A stretch of DNA of 64,000 nucleotides from Cryptomeria japonica. Lineage: Eukaryota; Streptophyta; Pinopsida; Cupressales; Cupressaceae. This document shows positions 56,851 to 64,000 of this stretch, piece by piece. The notes under the pieces were generated by a model. The model was not told the DNA's origin and searched no databases. It saw only the letters and a program-made list of their open reading frames with translations. The translations under genes and the position numbers were made by a program. Location of the stretch: positions 25,429,406 through 25,493,405 of the forward strand of contig NC_081409.1 in the NCBI RefSeq assembly GCF_030272615.1. The letters are read 5' to 3'. Each line of letters starts with the position of its first letter. Position 1 is the stretch's first letter.

Positions 56851-59800
56851 ACGTGATTCATTATTTTGTGAGGCTGGATTTGGGCAATAGATCCAAGCAG
56901 CTATTCTCACCGCAGTTTGTCCCATTCTAGATTTCCAGGTAAATCTAATGTTCGTTGTGTGGATGTGTTCGTGTGTGTTGATTGATTGCTTTATCCTTGA
57001 GGAAAGATTACTAAATGTTGCTTTGGTGATTCAGGGTTTTTATTTGGAGAAGTTGTTAATGGCAATTAATGTTTTAATTAAGTTAAAATTTGTATAAGAG
57101 ATTCACTTAGTGAACTAGATTCCATCATGCATGCTGCCACATATTGCTAGATCCTTTTGTGATGGATTGCATGAAGAAGCTAATGCTTCGTGGTAGAGTG
57201 GTGATATCACCTCGATGATGCTCTCTCTCACTTCCACTTCAAGTTACGAAAAGGAAATGGCAAAGGTTGAATGATGCAAATAATAATATATTGTCTCTCT
57301 TGTGTCTTACCGATTGAGATGAATAGATGACTCTTACTATTTGTTTATATTTATCATTTAAAACACTATACCTTTGAAATGTTATGAAGAAATATAATCA
57401 GGTTGTTGCATATATCATTAATCTGGTTTCAAGGTGTGTGTACCTACATCTGTAACATATAATAATTTGAGTTTTGTAGTTAAGTCATAGGATTATAAAT
57501 GGACTTGTATTAATGGCAATGGTTTTAGAATCATTTTATATGTTAGAAAATTTAGACTCTTGTGACTCTAGATTACATTATTTATTCATTAATTACCATA
57601 TTATGTTGGTGATTATTGAGTAGAAGTTACACAAACACAAAACACAGCAAAAGGGACCATAAAAGCCACGTTTCACAAGCCTATCCCCAATTATTTATAA
57701 ACTCTCAAGGGTAGCTTTTAAAGGTTCAAAATAATAATAAAATATTTCCAAATGTGCCACTTTAAGGCAATCCTATCCTTAACTGCAAAGAAAAAGCAAA
57801 AATAAAATAACAGGCTCTCATTTTTTCCTCAAAAGTAAACATCAACAAAAAATGGAAAAAGGCCATGAATAGCTATTGTGAGCCATCAACATCCAAATCT
57901 GAATCTGAACTAGGCATATCTGAAGGATATGTGAATTCAATAGATAGTGTTCTTTCTCTTTTGCCACCCAAGATTTATCAATGAACTCTCTGATTGTGGA
58001 AACTAGAGGTTTTTGAGTTAACTTTTTTGTAATGTCCCCTTCTTGCATCTAGTCAATTTGGGATTTCTATTACCCTATTCCTAGCTTTCCATAGGCTAAG
58101 AGGAATTGGTTAGGGGATTCCATGTCCCGTGGAGAGCTCAAGCCAACGGTTTTAGTGTGTTCCAACATAGTTTCTTTTTGCCACTGCCTCTTAATATAGT
58201 AGGGGCCTCCCACCCAGCCACCCCCGCTGCTCCCTACCAGGGGCACTCGCTGCAAGCATAAATTGAGTGGTTCACTACGAGTTCTAGTTATAGAGCCCTC
58301 TTATTTTCCAAGCGGCAGTCGAGGAGACCAACCCTCTAGATATATGACTTGACTGACTATGCAGTCCATCCCACTTTAATGCAGTACTAGTGCTAGTGAT
58401 GCAGTCCATACTTTGTATGTAACATGAGTGGCCAATGCAGAGTAGTCAATGCAGGCCATGTCGCACTCTATATGGGATGATAAGGAAGTGGGGAGATCTC
58501 AGTATGGTTCTGGTTTCACCTTACTATCTCATATATGGTTTGCATTCTCATACCAGCAATTCTGGTTCGCATTCTCATACCAGGAATAGAGATTGATATC
58601 CACTCCTATTGACTGGTCCACTCCATATAGAATAGAGTGATGCTCCGCTCCTATTAACTGGTCCGCTCCACCCCATATGAAACAGAGGCCCCTAATATTT
58701 CTACAGCTCCACTCCGTACAGAATAGAGTGATTAATATCTCATCCGCTATTATATACGCCGCTACAATACAACATATAGTTCATGTTGATCAGATTTGCA
58801 CATCACTGAGTATAGATAGGGGCACCCCCCATATAGAGAATGACCATACCGGTATTCCAACTGGAATCGTCTATCTAAATTACATACGTCCCTATCTATA
58901 TCTGGTGAATGGAATGATCCATTTGATAATGCACACATCACTTCGGCATGAGCATAGATAGCCCCATCAATTCTATTAAGAAGACATGAATTCCAAGCTG
59001 ATCCATTGCATGATGGATTATATACATAACATGCCCACTCAATAGATAGAGATAGAAGCGCATCCATCCCATCGCAGACTAGACTATAGTTGCACATCTC
59101 TTCGGCATGAGAATAGATAGGGGCATACACAAGGGATAGGGGCACCCTCATCAATTCTAGATGGGGGAGGGCATGAATGCCATATATAGGGAAGTTGCTG
59201 CGTTTATGCCAGAGGAAGGTTGAATCATATTACACAATATGACATCGACTCTGATGCATCATCCATCCATTATAGTATCTGTGATAAAGCAGACTGATGA
59301 CTTCTACACAGTCTCTGGGGCCCCCCTCCCCTATCTATGAGTAGCCCTTCGGGTAGCTATTTTTAGGATATGCTATTTTTTAGTCAGTGCTATTTTTGGG
59401 CACTTGGTCTCAGCTTCAATTTCTTCTCAACTTCAAAATGATAAGTTTTCAATTTCAGGCCTCGGTGGGTTCCTAAGGTTAGAGAAATAATAATTTATAA
59501 TTTTCAATTAGGTATTTTAAAAAAGGTGAATTGACTTTATACACTTAAGTGACATAAAGTGTTCATAACGTGTCCTCAAGTGCTGCGCCTAGGTAAGAGG
59601 GCAAATATTAAGTATTAAAAGTTTACATTATAATCCCAAAAAGGGGATGCCAAGGAGAAGAATATTATATCATTTTGAAAGATAAAGTGAGGGAAATAAT
59701 TCAAATTCAAAGTGTGTTGCCCTCATTCTTCCCTCCACGTTATAAATATGAGTTGTGGCTCTCGTTCGGAACATTTGGAATTGACAACGTAAGGAGATGC

Positions 59801-60306
59801 TACAGGAATGAACTCAAAGAGTTCTCTTGTTGCTGGGCGAGGACAAAAACCCTCTTTAGTGGTGCTGATTTTGGTGGTGAAATATCCACCCTAGCTCATT
59901 GGAGAGCACAAATTTAGTTTTCAGTGATTTTGGCATGCAATTGATGATATGGGTTTGCTAATAATAAAGGTCTTTTAAGTATTTTGATGTGGGTTCTTGG
60001 TTTGTGGTGTGATCAATTTGAGAGTGTTGTTCGAGTTTTGGTGTGTTTGGAAGCTTATTGTGGTGTGATTAATTTGAGACTGCTGTTTGAGTTTTGGTGT
60101 GTTTGGAAGCTTATTCTCAGTGCTAGTCTTCATTTTCAAAGATTCAGAGAAACCATATTTTGCTCATAGTTCTTGGAAGAGGATTTATTTTGTTCCAGAT
60201 ATTTTACAAAAGCATTGGTCTCATTTGGGCAACCCATTTTGATATTTATTTGCAACTTTTGGTGAGGATTTGAATTTTAAAGTCAAATCGCCCTTCTAGG
60301 GGGGTT
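56851..60306. other. repetitive non-coding DNA, no gene recognised
   Basis: No coding frame of known family. 58380-59160 holds loosely repeated phrases (CTCCTATTGACTGGTCC, CTTCGGCATGAG-ATAGATAG, ATAGGGGCACCC). At 58028 the sequence TGTAATGTCCCC equals the start of the chromovirus LTR at 39823 over 11 bp, a possible LTR fragment. A 57-bp unit with GAGTTTTGGTGTGTTTGGAA is duplicated in tandem at about 60000-60116. Confidence 0.5.
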
Positions 60307-61306
60307 GTGTTGATGTGTTTTTCATGCACACGCCAACACAGAATAAAATACCAAGGTATCTTATCCTCTCTTGAACAAAGCTTCCCCGAATGCTGAAGAT
60401 CTCGCAGAAGGATCAATCAGAGTAGCTCCAAGGTTCTTGTATGTAGGGTCTCTACTTGTGGATAAGCTCTTGCGGTATGATGTGATTTTACTGGAATCAC
60501 AAGGGGACTTACATTTGATGACCTGAGCATCTGATTTGCTTTGGATATCACTGGAACGTGGGTCTTTACTGATCCTTGATTTTTTTAAAAGGGAAAAGGA
60601 TAAGGGTTGGAGAAGGATCTAATTCTAACACTAAGAATGTAGGAGCAATGGATGACCTTTGATGACACTTTAACAAAGTCTTGCTTTGACATGCTAGGAT
60701 CATCTCCACAAGGTTAGTGCAATCTTCTAAGGAAAACTTTATGATGTTCAGATCACCGCTACAAGCATAGACATCGTCAAGTTGATGCATATCAATGAAG
60801 AAGCGATAATTGAAGTTAAGCTTAAGATGAATGATTCCAGTTGACTACGCAAGGCAAGTTTGCAATCAACAAACCGCTAGTAGTATGGATATACAAATTT
60901 CTTCCATTCATCTAATAACATGAAATTAAATTTGAGAAGTATAGAGACCATGCAAATTGTAGAATCGACACATAGAATTCACCATTCCTTCAATGAAGAT
61001 TACATGTCTTTTGCAACAATCTCTTGGCAACAATCTTTGCCTTCTCTTTCTACTCTACTCTAAAATGTTATCTCTATCTCTTTTTGCTAATTCCTAACTA
61101 TTAACTAATCTCTGACTATTAACTTTTACAAATGAAGAGCCAGGGCTTTATATAGAGAGCCCTTTACAAATTGACGGCTCTGATTGACTTAGAATCAATG
61201 GCTAGGATTACAAGATGAAAACCCTAATTAGGGTTTGTTATAACAAACACCTCAGCGAATGAAAAAATTACATTCAATGAGTGTGGACCAATAGGAAGCA
61301 GGGGTA
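60307..61306 (-). repeat. 1.0-kb direct repeat, copy 1, LTR-like
   Basis: Begins GTGTTGATGTGTTTTTCAT and ends GGAAGCAGGGGTA on the + strand, and is followed at once by copy 2. On the - strand it has a TATA box (TATATAAA, 61147-61154) about 80 bp downstream of an AACCCTAATTAGGGTT palindrome. I read it as an LTR or other promoter-bearing repeat in - orientation. It lacks clear TG...CA ends. Confidence 0.7.
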
Positions 61307-62332
61307 GTGTTGATGTGTTTTTCATACACATGCAAACACAGAATAAAATACCAAGGTATCTTATCCTCTCTTGACCAAAGTTTCCTGACTGCTGAAGATC
61401 TCGCCGAAGGATCAATCGGAGTAACTCCAAGGTTCTTGTATGTAGGGTCTCTATGTGTGGATAAGCTCTTTGCAGTACGATGTGATTTTGCTGGAATCAC
61501 AAGGGGACTTACTTTCGATGACCTAAACGTCTAATTTGTTGGAATCACAAGTCCTATTTACTAACTGGAAGATAAAGAAATGGCAAAAGATACAAGGTTC
61601 AAGAAGTCTACTCTAAGACCTAGAATGCGAGAAGATGGATGAATGACTAGGTGGAGTCCTACTGGGCTGGGTCTCACCATCAGGTTGAACAATTCAACAC
61701 CAACTCAGTGTGATCTTCTAAGGGATGTTTCAAATATGTCCAAATTGTACACCATCAGATACTGATAACCATTCAAGATAATGCATGAACAACAGAGGTG
61801 TTATGACTCGGGATTAAGCTTGCTCTATGCCAGTTGACCACACAAGGCGCTCTTACAGTCAACAAGAGGCTAGTGGTTTGGACTAGGTGGATTCCATGCA
61901 AGTGCATTCAATAACTTCTTTCATTCAATTTAATTATCTATCTAAAATGAAGATTCAACAAGAGACCATGCATATTGCAAAGAAACAACACACTTCACCA
62001 TAACTTCAATGAAAATGGAGTTTATTTACAATCAATGGCAACAATTTCTTACCTTGTCCTCCTAATCTACTCTAATTGCTATTCTATCAGCTAACTATTC
62101 ACTATTTCTAACTATTCCCCGACTATTAACTATTAACTCCCCATTAACCTTTACAAATGAAGAGTCAGAGCTTTATATAGAGAGCCCTTTACAAATTGAC
62201 GGCTCTGATTGACTTGGAACCAATGGCTAGGATTGCAAGATAGAAACCCTAATTAGGGTTTGTTACAACAAACTTCCTTAGCCAATTAGAAAATTACATT
62301 TCGGGGGTGAGGGCCAATAAGAAGCAGGGGTA
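61307..62332 (-). repeat. 1.0-kb direct repeat, copy 2
   Basis: Head-to-tail with copy 1 (offset exactly 1000 bp at the start), same landmarks in order, TATA box at 62172-62179. Many substitutions and small indels separate the two, so the duplication is old. Confidence 0.75.
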
Positions 62333-62880
62333 GGTACATCAAAGTTTGTGCCGCATCCGGTAAATTAGGTACATTGAATCTGGTCACGCTGAGGTGGACC
62401 AATCCGACTGGAAAAATGATGACTGGGATGCCACCTTGCCTAACTCTTGTGACTTGGTTGATCTCCTCTGTCCTTGATGTACTTTGATGAACAGTGTACC
62501 TCCTTGACTTCCATGTGCTTGATGAGGCCCTCTTACTGTCAAGTCTTTCTTCTCCGATAGCACAACTCCGCCTGGAAGTGCTGACAAAGCCCTTTCTTTG
62601 TCATCTTGTGAAAGAATGAAGTCTTGAGGCTAGCTCGAACTTCTTGAACACCCCCTAGTCTTCCAATGCTTCAAAGCACCTTGAGTCTTCCCTTTTTGCC
62701 TGTGGAACATCCTTGATGACGATTGACTGGAATAGGTCATCCTTGCCCTGGCATGGTCTTCTTCTATCTGCAAAACAAACCAAAAGATGATTAAGGACAC
62801 ATAATAAATTCATTCTAACATAGCATTTTCTACCTTAAATCATCAACAAGAAGACATCAAAATGAAGTTTGCTCAAGATT
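62333..62880 (-). other. non-coding flank of the duplicated unit
   Basis: A - strand frame (62587-62384, 67 codons) is open but of no recognised family. At 62768-62769 the - strand has an acceptor-like TTTGGTTTGTTTTGCAG. This suggests a spliced leader upstream of the LTR-like units. Confidence 0.4.
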
Positions 62881-62904
62881 ACCCCCCAGGGACAGGCCCT
62901 ATAA

Positions 62905-63917
62905 GAATTTCGCTCTGGACCCTTTGGAAGGGTCAGGAGCAAAATTTACATTCCTGGCCAACTTAGACCTCATTTCATCATTTCATAATCTTAGGCCTAT
63001 CCTTCAAACTTCTTCTCATCATAATCTCACAACTAGCCCTTTGCCTATCTCAAACAAGGTGAAAAATAGGAGTTTCAAATGATTTCGCCCTGAACCCTTT
63101 GGAAGGGTCAGGAGCGAAAATCTAGTATAGGCTCAAGCTCTATCACTCCTCCACTCTGAAATGTCTTCCAAGGCAAGAATACACTAGTCTTCTTTCCACC
63201 AAGGCCTAGGAATCCATCTCTTGACCTTCATCATGAGCAAAATAGGTGAAATTGAGAATTTCGCTTTGGACCCTTTGGAAGGGTCAGGAGAGAAATTCAT
63301 TCTTTAGCTCAAAATCCTTACCTCTTGGACTCATAAGCTATTCAAACACATGCCTATAGCCATCTTTAAGTCCAATCCACCTTGATCACTATCCTGGCCT
63401 AGCACAAACTTGAAGGAAAAAATGACATTTTGAGAATTTCGCTCTGGACCCTTTGGAAGGGTCAGGAGCGAAATTCAAGTTTTTCACTTGATATTTCATT
63501 TCCTTCACTCCAATCTATCTTGCAAGGCAAGAATACCTCACTCCACCTTCAACCATGCCCCAAGAATCAATGTTTTGGCTTCACCCAAGGAGAAAATAGT
63601 GGATTTGAAGAATTTCACTCTGGACCCTTTGGAAGGGTCAGGAGCGAAATTCATATTTTGCTTGTTTTCCCTCACTCAACTCCATTCCTCTCACTTTGTT
63701 CTTACTTGATTCTTACCTTTGGATCTATCTCTCATCATAACAACACTTGCTTGACCTCAAAAATGGCTAAAAAGGAGAATTCGCTCAAAATCATAGCCAG
63801 GGACAGGACCTATCCAGGATTTCGCTTTGGACCCTTTGGAAGGGTCAGGAGCGAAATCCTTGTCCTAGCTTAGAATCTTCATTTTTGGAGGCAACAAAGG
63901 GTCCAGAGCGAAAACCC
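62905..63917. repeat. 176-bp-period array with a conserved 42-bp hairpin
   Basis: Six hairpins start at 62905, 63081, 63256, 63434, 63610 and 63818 (steps 176, 175, 178, 176, 208), and a single arm is at 63897-63917. Each reads GAATTTCGCTCTGGACCC, TTTGG, then AAGGGTCAGGAGCGAAATTC, a near-perfect inverted repeat with 20-bp arms. The spacers of about 134 bp are much more diverged, sharing only phrases such as AAGGCAAGAATAC. The first and sixth units share a CAGGGACAGG prefix. The array may continue past the window. Confidence 0.9.
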
Positions 63918-64000
63918 TAAAATCCATCCTATCCTCCAAAATTTGTGCCAAGACAGGCCTAGACCAAGGTGGGAGAAGCCCTTAGGATTGCCTTTGAATG

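Noticed and set aside
58028..58038. Start of another chromovirus LTR
   Set aside because: Only 11 bases match the LTR at 39823, and I found no matching ACATTACA end; too short to call.
63430..63873. A 147-codon + strand frame at the right end
   Set aside because: It is the hairpin repeat read in frame; its repeated GPFGRVRSEI-like peptide comes from the array, and the spacers are not protein-like.
62905..63917. A CRISPR-like array (regular repeats with diverged spacers)
   Set aside because: The DNA is clearly plant nuclear, spacers are about 134 bp and share ancestry, and the repeat is a long hairpin. No cas genes.

Overview
This window is plant nuclear DNA, almost entirely transposable elements. 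I see one convincing piece of a host gene: the terminal exon of an NAD kinase at 46.3 kb. I infer a seed plant, perhaps a gymnosperm, from the low gene density, the layering of young and old retroelements and the lack of compact genes. The sequence alone does not fix the species.

Region 1-24 kb is a three-level nest. The outermost layer is a decayed Tork/Tnt1-like Ty1/copia relic on the + strand (21.85-23.96 kb). A second copia element (- strand, LTR 20289-21844) inserted into it. A very young Ty3/gypsy element of the Tat clade (- strand) then inserted into the integrase region of that second element. The Tat element runs off the left edge. Its 5' LTR is 1451 bp (16524-17974), and the 513 visible bases of its 3' LTR match the 5' LTR without a mismatch, so I project a full length of about 18.9 kb. 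It carries a gag-pol frame (gag, protease, G-patch, RT, decayed RNase H, second archaeal-type RNase H, integrase). On the opposite strand near its 3' end it carries an independent gene for a plant-mobile-domain (PMD) protein. The primer binding site matches tRNA-Trp over an exceptional 39 nt, and inverted arrays of an AGCGCT motif lie near both ends of the internal region.

Region 24-39 kb holds no recognisable intact gene. It is dominated by a satellite of about 32 units at roughly 125 bp (27955-34985), in which most units contain a hairpin with arms of about 31 bp. A 3.0-kb TG...CA insertion with a 5-bp target duplication splits the array. A decayed - strand ORF and a stretch resembling the Tat leader lie to the right, so the satellite may have grown inside an old Tat-like element.

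Region 39-48 kb contains a chromovirus tail with its 3' LTR (39823-40816), a LINE derivative that keeps ORF1 but lacks ORF2 and has clean 11-bp target duplications (40935-42523), and the NAD kinase last exon on the - strand.

Region 48-57 kb contains a complete Tork-like copia element with both LTRs (48008-53640) and five in-frame stops. It is followed by an internally deleted hAT element with 8-bp target duplications that keeps a transposase C-terminal exon (54945-56429).

Region 57-64 kb is repetitive. It has a head-to-tail duplication of a 1.0-kb unit with a TATA box in each copy on the - strand. It ends in an array with a 176-bp period, where each unit keeps a 42-bp hairpin while the spacers have diverged. 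Across the decayed elements nearly all in-frame stops are TAG, consistent with C-to-T decay at CHG sites.
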